Positions 1 through 9,666 are shown, counted from the first letter of the stretch. The stretch is DNA of 32,741 nucleotides from Streptomyces sp. SID3343 (GCF_009865215.1 NZ_WWJX01000948.1:1-32741); one strand, 5' to 3'. Numbers and translations: made by a program. Notes: generated by a model not told the origin, from the letters alone.

Positions 1-138
1 GTTGTCGGGTACCGAGGGGGTCGGTTGTCGGGTGCCGAGGGGGTCGGTTGTCGGGTGCCGAGGGGGTCGGTTGTCGGGTGCCGAGGGGGTCGGTTGTCGG
101 GTGCCGAAAGAGTCGGTTGTCCGGTACCGAAGGCGTCG
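1..138. repeat. 23-bp tandem repeat, six copies
   Basis: Six head-to-tail 23-bp units start at 1, 24, 47, 70, 93 and 116. Each begins GTTGTCGGGTRCCGAGGGGG and ends TCG. Units 2-4 are identical, unit 1 differs by one base, and units 5 and 6 have decayed at a few positions. The array touches the window edge and may continue beyond it. There are no spacers, so it is not CRISPR, and 23 is not a multiple of three, so it is unlikely to encode a peptide repeat. It lies downstream of the ndk terminator. Function unknown. Confidence 0.9.
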
Positions 139-167
139 GTCACGTGAGCGCCCAGGGGCGCCCCGGA

Positions 168-210
168 AGGCACGGTCTCGGCGATCAGGTGATCGCGGTC
201 GACCGTGCCT
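168..210 (-). terminator. ndk terminator hairpin
   Basis: AGGCACGGTC (168-177) pairs perfectly with GACCGTGCCT (201-210). A second inverted repeat, GCGATCA/TGATCGC (181-187/190-196), sits inside the loop. It lies about 20 bp beyond the ndk stop codon. There is no T-run, which is common for actinomycete terminators. Confidence 0.65.
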
Positions 211-231
211 CGCCTGCTGTCGCCGTGCGGC

Positions 232-642
232 TCAAGCGTGTTCGGGGAAGAAGTTCTTGATCTCGCGCTCGGCGGAGTCGACCGAGTCGGACCCGTGCAC
301 GATGTTCTCGCGCGTGATCGTGGCGAAGTCGCCGCGAATGGTGCCCGGGGCCGCCTTGATCGGGTCGGTGACGCCCGCGAGGACGCGGAAGGACTCGATG
401 ACGCGCTCACCCTCGACGATCAGCGCCACGCTGGGCGCCGACGTCATGAACTCGACGAGCGGAGCGTAGAAGGGCTTGCCCTCGTGCTCGGCGTAGTGCC
501 GCTCGATCGTCTCGCGATCCATCGTGCGCAGATCCAGCGCCGCCAGGGTGAAGCCCTTGCGTTCGATCCGGCCGATGACCTCGCCGACGAGTCCTCGCCG
601 GACTCCGTCCGGCTTGACCAGGACGAGCGTGCGCTCGGACAC
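232..642 (-). CDS. ndk: Nucleoside diphosphate kinase
   Basis: Cytosolic enzyme that moves the terminal phosphate of ATP to nucleoside diphosphates through a phospho-histidine, balancing NTP and dNTP pools. The 136-residue protein has the usual bacterial length. It shows the N-terminal [10 protein letters not shown] strand and the active-site signature NIVHGSDS with His116. The GTG at 640-642 is chosen as start because AAGGAG lies 6 bases upstream; the in-frame ATG at 702 would add 20 residues with no family counterpart. It is the last gene of the minus-strand series valS-folC-DUF4233-ndk, 131 bp after the DUF4233 gene, and is followed by a hairpin and the 23-bp repeat. Confidence 0.97.
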   Translation of the reverse strand: MSERTLVLVKPDGVRRGLVGEVIGRIERKGFTLAALDLRTMDRETIERHYAEHEGKPFYAPLVEFMTSAPSVALIVEGERVIESFRVLAGVTDPIKAAPGTIRGDFATITRENIVHGSDSVDSAEREIKNFFPEHA

Positions 643-773
643 GTGTGGCTCCTTGCTTCCTTGAATGAGGGGTACGGGACCTACGGGTTCGGACCTGACC
701 AACGGTCGACGCGAAGAGCCTATCCGGGGTCACGCGCCGGCATCCGGGCCGGATGTCCCGGCTCGGAAACGGA

Positions 774-1109
774 TCACTCGGCGGCGGCCGCGTGGGCGGC
801 CTTGGCGGTGTCGATGATCCGCCCGACCCGGACGCAGCCGTACCAGATGCCGGCGAACACGACCCCCACGAGGAACATCATCGGGACCACGAAACCGGTC
901 AGGAACAAGCCCGCCTGGAGCACCCAACCGGCCGGAACCGCCCACGGTTCCTTGAGCTTGGCGCACAGCCACACGCATGCGAGCGCCGACGGCCCCGCGA
1001 CCGCCCACAGGGTGCCGGTGGAGATGTCGGTGAGTTGCATCGCCACGAGCGCGGCGAGGCAGATCACCAGCGCTTGGCCGATCAGGTGGGTCGAGCAGAG
1101 CGCGCGCAT
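774..1109 (-). CDS. DUF4233 small membrane protein
   Basis: A 111-residue protein with about four hydrophobic segments (roughly residues 8-25, 32-48, 58-78 and 76-95) and a short charged, Ala-rich tail. Its N-terminus (MRALCSTHLIGQALVI) and its place directly after folC fit the actinobacterial DUF4233 family, whose function is unknown. The ATG lies only 2 bp after the folC stop codon, with GAAGGGA inside the end of folC as ribosome site, so translation is probably coupled. The much longer open frame reaching back to 2048 is a shadow of folC. The family call is from pattern and context; an inner-membrane location follows from the hydrophobicity. Confidence 0.85.
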   Translation of the reverse strand: MRALCSTHLIGQALVICLAALVAMQLTDISTGTLWAVAGPSALACVWLCAKLKEPWAVPAGWVLQAGLFLTGFVVPMMFLVGVVFAGIWYGCVRVGRIIDTAKAAHAAAAE

Positions 1110-1111
1110 GC

Positions 1112-2527
1112 CTAGGCGTCCCTTCCGTTGCGGTTGCCGTCCCCCGAGCCGCTGCCCCTGAGCAGCGTCCTGGCCTCGCCGACGGTCACCACGGAACCGG
1201 TGATCAGCACGCCCGCGCCGCCGAGGTCGCCCTCCTCCTCGGCGAGTGTGACCGCGGCCTCGATCGCCTCGGGCAGCGACGCCTGGACCTCGACCCGGTC
1301 CCCGCCGAACACCTCGACGGCGATCGCGGCGAGTTCGTCGACGGGCATCGAGCGCGGCTGCGAGTTCTGTGTCACCACGACCTCGGCGAAGACCGGCTCG
1401 AACGCCTCCAGGACGCCGCGTACGTCCTTGTCGCCCATCACGCCCACGACGCCGACCAGGTGTCGGAAGTCGAACGAGTCGACCATCGCCTGTGCCGCGG
1501 CCCGCGCGCCGGCGGGGTTGTGCGCGGCGTCGATCAGGACGGTGGGGCTGCGGCGGACGATCTCCAGGCGACCGGGCGAGGTCACCTTGGCGAACGCCTC
1601 GCGCACCAACTCGACGTCGAGTTGCCCCTCTTGGGTGAGGCCGGCCCGCTCCGCCCGGCCGACTCCCATGAACGCCTCCACGGCGGCGAGCGCGACCGCC
1701 GCGTTGTGCGCCTGGTGGCTGCCGTGCAGCGGCAGGAAGATGTCGGAGTACTCGCCGGTCAGGCCGCGCAGCGTGAGCAGTTGCCCGCCGACCGCCAGGT
1801 CCCGCCGAACGAGACCGAACTCCATGCCCTCGCGGGCCACCGTCGCGTCCACCTCGACCGCGCGCCGCAGCAGCGTCTCGGCCGCGTCCGCGGGCTGTTG
1901 GGCCAGCACGACGAGGCTGTCCTTCTTGATGATCCCGGACTTCTCGACCGCGATCTCGCCGGGCGTCGAGCCGAGCCGCGCGGCGTGGTCGACCGCGATC
2001 GGGGTGACCACCGCGACCGAGGCGTCCATGACGTTGGTCGCGTCCCACGCGCCGCCCATGCCGACCTCGACCACCGCCACGTCCACCGGCGCGTCGGCGA
2101 AGGCCGCGTACGCCATGCCGGTGATCGCCTCGAAGAAGGAGATCGGGTGCGGCTGCGCGGCGTCGACGATGTCGATGTACGGGCGGATGTCGTGGTAGGT
2201 CTCGACGAATCGTTCGGCGCTGATCGGCTCGCCGTCCAGACTGATTCGCTCGGTCATCGACTCGATGTGCGGGCTGGTGAAGCGGCCCGTGCGGAGTTGG
2301 AACGTGCGCAGGAGGGACTCGATCATTCGCGCCGTGCTGGTCTTGCCGTTGGTGCCGGTGAGGTGGATGACCGGGTAGGCCCGCTGGGGCTCGCCGAGGA
2401 CGTCCATGAGCGCGGCGATGCGGTCGGTGGACGGGTCGAGCATGGTCTCGGGCCAGCGCTCGACCAGCTCGGCCTCTACGGCGCGCAGTGCGGCCAGGGC
2501 CTCGGCGGGGTCTGTCACAGGTGTCAC
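1112..2527 (-). CDS. folC: Folylpolyglutamate synthase / dihydrofolate synthase
   Basis: Mur-ligase-family enzyme that adds glutamate to dihydropteroate or to folates with ATP, keeping folates in the cell. At 471 residues it has the usual length. The ATP-binding loop GTNGKTS is at residues 58-64, followed by RTGRFTSPHIESMTERISLDG, the folate-binding region typical of FolC, and a conserved DAAHNPAG motif in the C-terminal half. The start taken is the GTG at 2527; a second in-frame GTG follows three codons later and the ribosome site is weak, so the exact start is uncertain. It follows valS after a 166-bp repeat-rich spacer with a hairpin and is probably cotranscribed with the DUF4233 gene. Confidence 0.96.
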   Translation of the reverse strand: MTPVTDPAEALAALRAVEAELVERWPETMLDPSTDRIAALMDVLGEPQRAYPVIHLTGTNGKTSTARMIESLLRTFQLRTGRFTSPHIESMTERISLDGEPISAERFVETYHDIRPYIDIVDAAQPHPISFFEAITGMAYAAFADAPVDVAVVEVGMGGAWDATNVMDASVAVVTPIAVDHAARLGSTPGEIAVEKSGIIKKDSLVVLAQQPADAAETLLRRAVEVDATVAREGMEFGLVRRDLAVGGQLLTLRGLTGEYSDIFLPLHGSHQAHNAAVALAAVEAFMGVGRAERAGLTQEGQLDVELVREAFAKVTSPGRLEIVRRSPTVLIDAAHNPAGARAAAQAMVDSFDFRHLVGVVGVMGDKDVRGVLEAFEPVFAEVVVTQNSQPRSMPVDELAAIAVEVFGGDRVEVQASLPEAIEAAVTLAEEEGDLGGAGVLITGSVVTVGEARTLLRGSGSGDGNRNGRDA

Positions 2528-2548
2528 CGGTTCTGATCGGGTACGGCG

Positions 2549-2640
2549 GGTGCGGTGTTCGGGTGCTGCGGTGCGGTGTTCAGGTGCCGTGTTCGGGTGC
2601 TGCTGCGGTTTTCTGTTGCTGCGGTGCGGTGTTCCTTGGG
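2549..2640. repeat. Degenerate short repeats between valS and folC
   Basis: The 17-mer GCTGCGGTGCGGTGTTC occurs exactly at 2565-2581 and 2618-2634. Partial versions (GGTGCGGTGTTC, GGTGCCGTGTTC) lie before and between them. The stretch is G/T-biased on the plus strand and has no coding signal. It lies just upstream of folC, so it may belong to the folC leader or promoter region. Confidence 0.7.
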
Positions 2641-2641
2641 T

Positions 2642-2687
2642 GTCGTGTGGGCGGTCGGGTCGGTTGTTCCCCGGCCGCCCGCACGAC
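2642..2687 (-). terminator. valS terminator hairpin
   Basis: GTCGTGTGGGCGG (2642-2654) pairs with CCGCCCGCACGAC (2675-2687) over 13 bp with one G-T wobble. It ends 6 bp beyond the valS stop codon, so it probably stops or attenuates transcription between valS and folC. Confidence 0.65.
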
Positions 2688-2693
2688 GTCGGG

Positions 2694-5327
2694 TCAGGCC
2701 GGGGGGAGCCGGTCCAGTTGGCCCTTGAGGCGCTCGATGTCGGTCTCGGCGGTCGCGAGCTTGTCCCGGACCTTGTCCACGACGTCGGCCGCGGCCTTGG
2801 CCAGGAAGCCGGCGTTGCCGAGCTTCTTGGTGTTCACGTCACGAACCTTCTCGGCCTCGGCCAGATCCTTGGACAACCGCTTGCGCTCGGCGGGCACGTC
2901 GATCACGCCGGACAGGTCCAGTTCGATCACGGCGCCGCCGGCCGGGAAGGACGTGGTCGCCGCGAAGCCCTCCTCCGCCGGGGTCAGCCGCGCGAGCTGG
3001 CGAAGTGCCGCCTCGTGGTCGGCGATCACGCTGCCCGACAGGGCGATCCGCGCCGGCACCCGACGGCCCGGCTGCAGGCCCTGGTCCGAGCGGAAGCGGC
3101 GGACCTCGGTGATCACCTGCTGGAGCGCGGTGATCTCGGCCTCGGCCGCCGGGTCCGCGAACCCGCCGGTGGTCGGCCACGCGGCCGGCACGAGCGACTC
3201 GCCGCCGGTGAGCGTGGTCCACAACTCCTCGGTCACGAACGGCACGATCGGGTGCAGCAACCGCAGCGTCACGTCCAGGACCTCCCCGAGCACGCGCCGG
3301 GTGGCCTGCGCCGCCGCCTCGTCGTCGCCGTTGAGCGGGAGCTTGGCCAGCTCGACGTACCAGTCGAAGACCTCGTCCCACGCGAAGTGGAACATCAGGT
3401 CGGCGAGCTTGGCGAACTGGTAGTCCTCGTAGTACGCGTCGGCCTCGGCGACGACCGCGTCGAGCCGGGACAAAATCCAGCGGTCGGTCGCCGACAACTG
3501 CTCGGCGGCCGGCATGGCGCCCTCGACGGTCGCGCCGTTCATCAGCGCGAACCGGGTGGCGTTCCAGATCTTGTTGCAGAAGTTGCGCGAGCCCTGGACC
3601 CAGTCCTCGCCGATCGGCACGTCGGTGCCGGGGTTGGCGCCGCGCGCGAGCGTGAAGCGCAGCGCGTCGGTGCCGTAGGCGTCCATCCAGTCGATCGGGT
3701 CGACCACGTTGCCGAAGGACTTCGACATCTTCTTGCCGAACTGGTCGCGGACCAGACCGGTGAGCGTGATGGTGTGGAACGGCGGCGTGCCGTCCATCGC
3801 GTACAGACCGAACATCATCATCCGGGCGACCCAGAAGAAGATGATGTCGTGGCCGGTGAGCAACACATCGGTCGGATAGAACTTTTCGAGGTCGGCGGTC
3901 TGTTCGGGCCACCCGAGGGTGGAGAACGGCCACAGTCCGGACGAGAACCACGTGTCGAGCACGTCGGTGTCCTGCGTCCAGCCCTCGCCGGTGGGCGGCT
4001 CCTCGTTCGGACCCACACACACGGTCTCGCCGTTCGGGCCGTACCAGACCGGGATCCGGTGACCCCACCACAGCTGGCGCGAGATGCACCAGTCGTGCAT
4101 GTTGTCGACCCACGCGAAGTAGCGGCCGGCCAACTCCTGCGGGTGGATGGTGACCCGGCCGTCGCGCACGGCGTCGCCGGCGGCGCGGGCGAGCGGCTCG
4201 ACGTTGACCCACCACTGCATTGACAGGCGCGGCTCGACCGTGGTCTTGCAGCGCGAGCAGTGCCCGACGGCGTGCACGTAGGGGCGCTTCTCGGCGACGA
4301 TGCGGCCCTGCGCGCGCAGCGCGGCGACGACGGCGGGGCGTGCCTCGTAGCGGTCGAGGCCCTCGAACGGGCCGTGCACGGTGATCACCGCGCGCTCGTT
4401 CATGACCGTGGGCATCGGCAGGTTGTGCCGACGGCCGATCTCGAAGTCGTTCGGGTCGTGCGCGGGGGTCACCTTGACGGCGCCGGTGCCGAACTCGGGG
4501 TCGACGTGCTCGTCGGCGACGATCGGGATCCGGCGCCCGGTGAGCGGCAGTTCGATCTCGGTGCCGACCATGTGCGCGTAGCGCTCGTCGTCGGGGTGCA
4601 CGGCCACCGCGGTGTCGCCGAGCATGGTCTCGGCGCGGGTGGTGGCCACCACGATCGAGGTGTCACCGTCGCCGTAGCGGATCGAGACGAGTTCGCCGTC
4701 GTCGTCCTGGTGCTCGACCTCGATGTCGGAGATCGCGGTGAGACAGCGCGGACACCAGTTGATGATCCGCTCGGCGCGGTAGATCAGACCCTCGTCGAAC
4801 ATCCGCTTGAAGATGGTCTGCACGGCCTTCGACAGGCCCTCGTCCATCGTGAAGCGCTCGCGCGACCAGTCGACGCCGTCGCCGAGGCGACGCATCTGGC
4901 CGAGGATCTTCCCGCCGTACTCTTCCTTCCACTGCCACACGCGCTCGACGAACGCGTCGCGGCCGAGGTCGTGGCGCGACTTGCCCTCGTTGGCGAGTTC
5001 GCGTTCGACCACGTTCTGCGTGGCGATGCCGGCGTGGTCCATGCCCGGGAGCCACAGGGTCTCGAAGCCCTGCATGCGCTTGCGACGGGTCAGCGCGTCC
5101 ATCAGCGTGTGCTGGAACGCGTGGCCCAGGTGCAACTGTCCGGTGACGTTGGGCGGCGGGATGACGATCGTGTAGGGCGGCTTGTCGCTCTTGGCGTCGG
5201 CCTCGAACCAGCCCGCGGCTACCCAGCGCTCGTACAGCTTCCCCTCTACCTCGGCGGGGGTGTACTGGGAGGGAAGGGCCTGCGGCTGCTCGGCGGCAGC
5301 GGCTGCGGGAGTGGTGTTCTCGGTCAC
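2694..5327 (-). CDS. valS: Valyl-tRNA synthetase
   Basis: Class I aminoacyl-tRNA synthetase charging tRNA-Val in the cytosol. The 877-residue protein carries the class I signature in [15 protein letters not shown] (HLGH near residues 66-69) and KMSKS near residue 530 ([10 protein letters not shown]). The editing (CP1) domain lies between them, an anticodon-binding helical domain follows, and a C-terminal coiled coil (about residues 805-875, rich in Lys, Glu and Ala) is typical of ValRS. A zinc-type pair of CxxC motifs is visible (WCPRC and HCSRC). The start is a GTG with only a weak GGGGCG upstream. It is the first gene of the minus-strand series; its promoter should lie in 5328-5542, shared with a divergent plus-strand gene. 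Confidence 0.98.
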   Translation of the reverse strand: MTENTTPAAAAAEQPQALPSQYTPAEVEGKLYERWVAAGWFEADAKSDKPPYTIVIPPPNVTGQLHLGHAFQHTLMDALTRRKRMQGFETLWLPGMDHAGIATQNVVERELANEGKSRHDLGRDAFVERVWQWKEEYGGKILGQMRRLGDGVDWSRERFTMDEGLSKAVQTIFKRMFDEGLIYRAERIINWCPRCLTAISDIEVEHQDDDGELVSIRYGDGDTSIVVATTRAETMLGDTAVAVHPDDERYAHMVGTEIELPLTGRRIPIVADEHVDPEFGTGAVKVTPAHDPNDFEIGRRHNLPMPTVMNERAVITVHGPFEGLDRYEARPAVVAALRAQGRIVAEKRPYVHAVGHCSRCKTTVEPRLSMQWWVNVEPLARAAGDAVRDGRVTIHPQELAGRYFAWVDNMHDWCISRQLWWGHRIPVWYGPNGETVCVGPNEEPPTGEGWTQDTDVLDTWFSSGLWPFSTLGWPEQTADLEKFYPTDVLLTGHDIIFFWVARMMMFGLYAMDGTPPFHTITLTGLVRDQFGKKMSKSFGNVVDPIDWMDAYGTDALRFTLARGANPGTDVPIGEDWVQGSRNFCNKIWNATRFALMNGATVEGAMPAAEQLSATDRWILSRLDAVVAEADAYYEDYQFAKLADLMFHFAWDEVFDWYVELAKLPLNGDDEAAAQATRRVLGEVLDVTLRLLHPIVPFVTEELWTTLTGGESLVPAAWPTTGGFADPAAEAEITALQQVITEVRRFRSDQGLQPGRRVPARIALSGSVIADHEAALRQLARLTPAEEGFAATTSFPAGGAVIELDLSGVIDVPAERKRLSKDLAEAEKVRDVNTKKLGNAGFLAKAAADVVDKVRDKLATAETDIERLKGQLDRLPPA

Positions 5328-5542
5328 CGCCCCAGTCTACGGAAGGCGTGCGAACGCTTTGACGTCCCGTAGGGCCGGCCGACGGGGTGGCGGGCCGGCG
5401 GGGCGGGGCCGGTGTGAGCGGATCAGGAGAAACAGCCCCGAATACGGTCGTGCGTCGCTTCCGGGCCGTACCGTCGTTGTACGGGGCAACCCGTCGTCGA
5501 ACGGACGGCACACGTTCGGCCGAGCCGCGGGGGTGGTGGGCG

Positions 5543-6346
5543 ATGAGCGACGCGGATGGGGGATGGCCGGGGAGCGGGACCAGTGGGGCGGGATACCTGT
5601 CGGGGCCGCCGGGAGGACGTCCGGGGTCACCGGGGCCGGTCCCCTCACCGGTGTCTTCGGTATCAGCGGTGTCTTCGGGGTCATCGGTGTCACCCGTGCC
5701 ACCGGTGTCTTCGGTCGGAAGTCCGCCGCCGCCTCTGCCGCTGCCCATGCCGCTGCCGCCGGACCAGCCCCCGCCGGAACGCCCGCGCGAGCGGGTCGCA
5801 ATCGCCGTGGGCGTGCTCGGCAGCGTCATGGTGGTCGTCGCGGCCGTGGTCGTACCGGTGCTGATCCTGCACTCGGGCGGCGGTGCCGGCGACGGCCGGT
5901 CGAGCGGCCTGCCGACCGACCCGTCCCGGACCGGAATCACCGGTCCGCCGACGATGCCGCGCACGATCGAGGCCAGGGGTCCGATCGCGCACGCGGACCT
6001 GCCGCGGACGGTGTACGAGTCGAACGCCACGACGGCACGCACGTTCGACGCCGTGCACACGGAGGTCTTCGGCGACGGGCGAACTCGCGAAACGGTGCTG
6101 GTGACACTGGCGACGAAGCGGGACAGAGCGCCGCTGGAGTACGTGCGGGCCTTCGTCCCGGCGGTCGCGGTGACCGAGGAACCGGCCGCGCCCGGGCCGC
6201 CGGGGCTGCTCCGGTGCTGGAGCAACCCCGATACGGCGATGTGCCTGTGGGGCGACGAACACGACCTCGTCTACGTCGGCGACGGGGGCGGGGTCGCGCA
6301 CGCGCGCCTGGTGATCGCGAACGTGTACGCGGGCAGTGCCCGCTGA
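5543..6346 (+). CDS. Membrane-anchored protein with Pro/Ser/Val-rich cytoplasmic N-terminus
   Basis: No family recognised. The 267-residue product has a low-complexity N-terminus (residues 1-83), first Gly-rich, then SV/SS/PV repeats (about 36-60), then a polyproline stretch. One membrane helix follows (about 85-109, [20 protein letters not shown]), then an extracellular domain of about 155 residues with two cysteines 10 residues apart ([15 protein letters not shown]), probably a disulfide. The ATG at 5543 follows a GGTGGTGGG ribosome site; the frame is open back to 5387 without a better start. It diverges from valS and converges on clpX. The architecture resembles actinomycete sensor or secretion-stress proteins, but that is only inference. 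Confidence 0.75.
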   Translation: MSDADGGWPGSGTSGAGYLSGPPGGRPGSPGPVPSPVSSVSAVSSGSSVSPVPPVSSVGSPPPPLPLPMPLPPDQPPPERPRERVAIAVGVLGSVMVVVAAVVVPVLILHSGGGAGDGRSSGLPTDPSRTGITGPPTMPRTIEARGPIAHADLPRTVYESNATTARTFDAVHTEVFGDGRTRETVLVTLATKRDRAPLEYVRAFVPAVAVTEEPAAPGPPGLLRCWSNPDTAMCLWGDEHDLVYVGDGGGVAHARLVIANVYAGSAR

Positions 6347-6360
6347 CGCCGTCGATCGCG

Positions 6361-6409
6361 GTCGCCGATCGGCCCGGGCCGCGAGGTCCGCCGCCGCGCG
6401 GTCGGCGAC
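6361..6409. terminator. Possible shared terminator between the membrane protein gene and clpX
   Basis: GTCGCCGA (6361-6368) and TCGGCGAC (6402-6409) form an 8-bp inverted repeat enclosing a GGCCCGGGCC palindrome and other GC-rich arms. It sits between two convergent genes. The long loop makes it a weak candidate. Confidence 0.3.
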
Positions 6410-6418
6410 AGTCGGCGA

Positions 6419-7699
6419 CTACGCGCTCTTGTCGCGGCGCTCGCGCTTGACGACCTCGCGCGGCACGAGTGTGGGGTTGACGTGCTTGAGCACGACCTGG
6501 TCGGTGATCACCACGCGGGCCACGTCCTTGCGGGAAGGCACCTCGTACATCACCGACATCAGCACCTCTTCGAGGATCGCGCGCAGGCCGCGGGCGCCGG
6601 TGCCGCGCATGATCGCCTGGTCCGCGATGGCCTCCAGTGCCTCCATCTCGAACTCCAGCTCGACGCCGTCGAGTTCGAACAGGCGGCGGTACTGCTTCAC
6701 GAGCGCGTTCTTGGGCTCGGTGAGGATCTGGATGAGCGCCTCGCGGTCGAGGTTGTGCACCGAGGTCAGGATCGGGAGGCGACCGATGAACTCGGGGATC
6801 ATCCCGAACTTGAGCAGGTCTTCCGGCATCACGGCGGAGAACGAGTCGGCGTTGTCGACGTCGCGCTTGGAGCGGATCTGCGCGCCGAAGCCGATGCCCT
6901 TGCGGCCGACCCGGCCCTCGATGATCTTCTCCAGGCCGGCGAACGCGCCGCCCACGATGAACAGCACGTTCGTCGTGTCGATCTGGATGAACTCCTGGTG
7001 CGGGTGCTTGCGGCCCCCCTGCGGCGGCACGCTCGCGGTGGTGCCTTCCAGGATCTTCAGCAGGGCCTGCTGGACGCCCTCGCCCGATACGTCGCGCGTG
7101 ATCGACGGGTTTTCGCTCTTGCGAGCGATCTTGTCGACCTCGTCGATGTAGATGATGCCGGTTTCGGCCTTCTTGACGTCGTAGTCGGCCGCCTGGATGA
7201 GCTTCAGCAGGATGTTCTCGACGTCCTCGCCGACGTAGCCCGCCTCGGTGAGGGCGGTCGCGTCGGCGATGGCGAACGGCACGTTGAGCATGCGCGCCAG
7301 GGTCTGCGCGAGCAGCGTCTTGCCGCAGCCGGTCGGACCGAGCAGCAGGATGTTCGACTTCGACAGTTCGACGCCGTCGTCGCGGGCGGCCTTGCCGGAC
7401 TCGCCCGCCTGGACGCGCTTGTAGTGGTTGTACACCGCTACCGAGAGCGCCTTCTTGGCGGACTCCTGCCCGACCACGTAGCCGTCGAGGAATTCGTAGA
7501 TCTCCCGCGGCTTGGGAAGCTCTTCGAACTTCAACTCGGAGGACTCGGAAAGCTCCTCCTCGATGATCTCGTTGCACAGGTCGATGCACTCGTCACAGAT
7601 GTAGACACCCGGACCGGCAATGAGCTTCTTCACCTGCTTCTGGCTCTTTCCGCAGAATGAGCACTTGAGCAGGTCGCCACCGTCACCGATGCGTGCCAC
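6419..7699 (-). CDS. clpX: ATP-dependent Clp protease ATP-binding subunit ClpX
   Basis: AAA+ unfoldase that recognises tagged substrates and feeds them to ClpP. The 426-residue protein begins with the C4 zinc-binding domain (Cys13, 16, 35, 38), followed by Walker A GPTGCGKT (121-128), the pore motif GYVGED, Walker [10 protein letters not shown] (about 182-190), the IGF-type loop region that docks on ClpP (KGIGFGAQ), and the sensor-2 region GARGLRAI. The GTG at 7697-7699 is preferred: AAGGAG lies 9 bases upstream, whereas it directly abuts the in-frame ATG at 7706-7708. A hairpin separates it from clpP2, so clpX is probably transcribed on its own. Confidence 0.98.
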   Translation of the reverse strand: MARIGDGGDLLKCSFCGKSQKQVKKLIAGPGVYICDECIDLCNEIIEEELSESSELKFEELPKPREIYEFLDGYVVGQESAKKALSVAVYNHYKRVQAGESGKAARDDGVELSKSNILLLGPTGCGKTLLAQTLARMLNVPFAIADATALTEAGYVGEDVENILLKLIQAADYDVKKAETGIIYIDEVDKIARKSENPSITRDVSGEGVQQALLKILEGTTASVPPQGGRKHPHQEFIQIDTTNVLFIVGGAFAGLEKIIEGRVGRKGIGFGAQIRSKRDVDNADSFSAVMPEDLLKFGMIPEFIGRLPILTSVHNLDREALIQILTEPKNALVKQYRRLFELDGVELEFEMEALEAIADQAIMRGTGARGLRAILEEVLMSVMYEVPSRKDVARVVITDQVVLKHVNPTLVPREVVKRERRDKSA

Positions 7700-7816
7700 G
7701 AGGTGCATCTCCTTCGCCTGGGCCCCGGATGTCCCGGACCTGGTGCCTGGTCTTTCGACGGTACCCCGCCTGCATCGCCGATCCCCCGGTTTTGACCATC
7801 AACCGGCCACCGATGT

Positions 7817-7842
7817 CCGGTCGGCGGCAAGCCGCCGACCGG
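7817..7842 (-). terminator. clpP2 terminator hairpin
   Basis: CCGGTCGGCGG (7817-7827) and CCGCCGACCGG (7832-7842) form a perfect 11-bp stem with a 4-base loop, starting 8 bp beyond the clpP2 stop codon. It divides clpP1-clpP2 from clpX. Confidence 0.75.
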
Positions 7843-7850
7843 GCGGGGAA

Positions 7851-8513
7851 CTAGCCGCCGATCTTGCGAGGGGCGGTGATCTCGTCGATGAGGCCGTAAG
7901 CCAGCGCCTCTTCGGCCGTCAGAATCTTGTCGCGCTCGATGTCGTCGCGAACCTGCTCGATCGGCCTCGTGCTGTGCTGCGAAAGCATCGTTTCCAGCAT
8001 GGTGCGCATGCGCTGGATCTCACGAGCCTGGATCTCCAGGTCGCTGACCTGCGCGCGTCCCGTTTCACTGTACGGCTGGTGGATGAGAATGCGGGAGTTC
8101 GGAAGCGCCATTCGCTTGCCCGGAGTTCCCGCGGCGAGCAGAACGGCGGCGGCCGAGGCCGCCTGGCCCATGCACACCGTCTGGATGTCGGGACGCACGA
8201 ACTGCATCGTGTCGTAGATCGCCGTAAGCGCCGTGAAAGACCCGCCGGGCGAGTTGATGTAGATCGAGATGTCCCGATCGGGATCCATCGACTCCAGCGT
8301 CAGGAGCTGCGCCATGACGTCGTTCGCCGACGCGTCGTCGACCTGAACGCCGAGGAAGATGATCCGCTCTTCGAACAGCTTGCTGTACGGGTCCTGGTCA
8401 CGGATGCCCTGCGACGTGCGCTCGATGAAGCGCGGCAGGACGTAGCGGCTTTCGGCGCTGCGGGAGGCCAGTGGAGCCAAGCCCTCGGGCCGGTGAAACA
8501 GATTGTCATTCAT
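7851..8513 (-). CDS. clpP2: ATP-dependent Clp protease proteolytic subunit, ClpP2 type
   Basis: Serine peptidase subunit of the Clp protease. In actinobacteria ClpP1 and ClpP2 form a mixed double heptamer. The 220-residue protein has the catalytic triad in place: Ser120 (GQAASAAA), His145 (LIHQPYSE) and Asp195 (DIERDKI). A propeptide-like N-terminus of about 40 residues precedes [11 protein letters not shown]. The ATG follows GGAGGG with a somewhat long 11-base spacing. It lies 79 bp after clpP1, likely one operon, in the clpP1-clpP2 order usual for the group. It matches the Streptomyces ClpP2 I remember over most of its length, including [14 protein letters not shown]. Confidence 0.97.
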   Translation of the reverse strand: MNDNLFHRPEGLAPLASRSAESRYVLPRFIERTSQGIRDQDPYSKLFEERIIFLGVQVDDASANDVMAQLLTLESMDPDRDISIYINSPGGSFTALTAIYDTMQFVRPDIQTVCMGQAASAAAVLLAAGTPGKRMALPNSRILIHQPYSETGRAQVSDLEIQAREIQRMRTMLETMLSQHSTRPIEQVRDDIERDKILTAEEALAYGLIDEITAPRKIGG

Positions 8514-8592
8514 GGAAATCTCAGCCCTCCGGGACTGCGGACTCGGTTGCCGGACGACCGGCTCTGCTCTGCTCTGCGCGACGAGCGTCGGA

Positions 8593-9234
8593 TCAGCTCG
8601 TGGAGCCGGTGTTCGTCACCTCGGCCGCACTGCGAACAACCTGGTCCACCAGGCCGTATTCCTTGGCCTCCTCGGCGGAGAACCAGCGGTCACGGTCCGC
8701 GTCGTGCTCGATCTTCTCGGGGCTCTGCCCGGAGTGGTGCGCGATCAGGCGAGTCATCTTGCGCTTGGTGCGCAGGAGCTGTTCGGCCTGGATCTTGATG
8801 TCGGAGGCCGAACCACCCAGGCCCGCCGACGGCTGGTGCATCAGGATCTCGGAGTTGGCGAGCGCAATGCGCTTGCCGGGGGCTCCGGCCGTCAGCAGGA
8901 ACTGGCCCATGGAGGCGGCCAGACCCATGGCGACGGTCGCGACATCGTTGCTGATCCACTGCATCGTGTCGTAGATCGCCATGCCCGCGGTGATGGAGCC
9001 GCCGGGCGAGTTGACGTAGAGCCAAATGTCCTTGTCCGGGTCCTCGGCGTTCAGCAGCAGCAGCTGGGCCGAGATCGCGTTCGCGATCTGGTCCTCGACA
9101 ACCGAGCCGAGGAAGATGATCCGCTCGCGCAGCAACCGGTTGTAGACCTGGTCGTCGAGCCCCATCCCACCCGGCTGAGATGCACGCGAAGTGGGCACCG
9201 CGAGCCCCGGAGTCACGATCTGCGGATTCGTCAC
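8593..9234 (-). CDS. clpP1: ATP-dependent Clp protease proteolytic subunit, ClpP1 type
   Basis: Second ClpP paralogue, partner of ClpP2 and ClpX/ClpC. The 213-residue product has the triad Ser108 (GLAASMGQ), His133 (LMHQPSAG) and Asp182 ([11 protein letters not shown]), plus the VNSPGGSI strand. The GTG at 9232-9234 is chosen because AGGTGG lies 6 bases upstream and the protein then has the family length; the open frame runs back to 9657 but that part reads as non-coding. It is the first gene of clpP1-clpP2, and the roughly 400-bp region upstream probably holds its promoter and regulator sites. Confidence 0.97.
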   Translation of the reverse strand: MTNPQIVTPGLAVPTSRASQPGGMGLDDQVYNRLLRERIIFLGSVVEDQIANAISAQLLLLNAEDPDKDIWLYVNSPGGSITAGMAIYDTMQWISNDVATVAMGLAASMGQFLLTAGAPGKRIALANSEILMHQPSAGLGGSASDIKIQAEQLLRTKRKMTRLIAHHSGQSPEKIEHDADRDRWFSAEEAKEYGLVDQVVRSAAEVTNTGSTS

Positions 9235-9630
9235 GTATCCACCTGCTCGTTTCCGACGGCAACCCGAGCCGTCACGAAGTCGACCTCGGGAGACACCTGC
9301 GTTCGTGGCCGGTGTCCCCCTTCGTACAGCGACCCTAACGCGCAGATCGGCGCAGGCCATCCCAGACTCAGGACTGTTCGCCCAGAGCGCAGCAGGGCGG
9401 TATCCGGCCGAGACGGGGACGGCCACGCACAGCTTCCCGGGCGACACGGCCGCGAGGCCGTACGGGCCCGGTTGGTGGGCCCGTGAGCACATCGACACCG
9501 CCCGACGGGCCGGCAGGGTCGTGCGGGACCGGCCGCGGCACGGAGGCGGGGTGCGGGCGGAGCGAGCACCCGTGGCCCGTGTGCACCAGGTCTGCGGTGC
9601 CGCACGCCGAACACGTGCACGCGACGCACG
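9235..9630. promoter_or_regulatory. Upstream region of clpP1 with a possible ClgR-like site
   Basis: No convincing gene is seen here. The region between the tig terminator and clpP1 should hold the clpP1 promoter. In Streptomyces clpP1 is controlled by ClgR, whose box, from memory, is close to GTTCGCY-N5-GCG. The stretch GTTCGCCCAGAGCGC (9376-9390) is a near match with spacing one base off, about 140 bp before the start codon. This site is a guess from memory of the consensus. Confidence 0.3.
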
Positions 9631-9666
9631 CGGGCCCGGATGCCGTCGAAACGGCATCCGGGCCCG
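9631..9666 (-). terminator. tig terminator, perfect 16-bp stem with TTCG loop
   Basis: CGGGCCCGGATGCCGT (9631-9646) pairs perfectly with ACGGCATCCGGGCCCG (9651-9666). Read on the minus strand the loop is TTCG, the extra-stable tetraloop. It lies about 38 bp after the tig stop codon. No T-run follows. Confidence 0.9.

Noticed and set aside
1..138. CRISPR array
   Set aside because: The units are directly adjacent with no spacers, and no cas genes are present.
774..2048. 424-residue frame ending in the DUF4233 protein
   Set aside because: All residues before 1109 overlap folC in another frame and are Arg/Gly-rich shadow sequence; DUF4233 proteins are about 110 residues.
2406..5372. Long plus-strand open frames opposite valS and folC (to 605 residues)
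   Set aside because: They are antisense to unambiguous valS and folC and show the His/Asp/Val/Arg bias of complementary frames.
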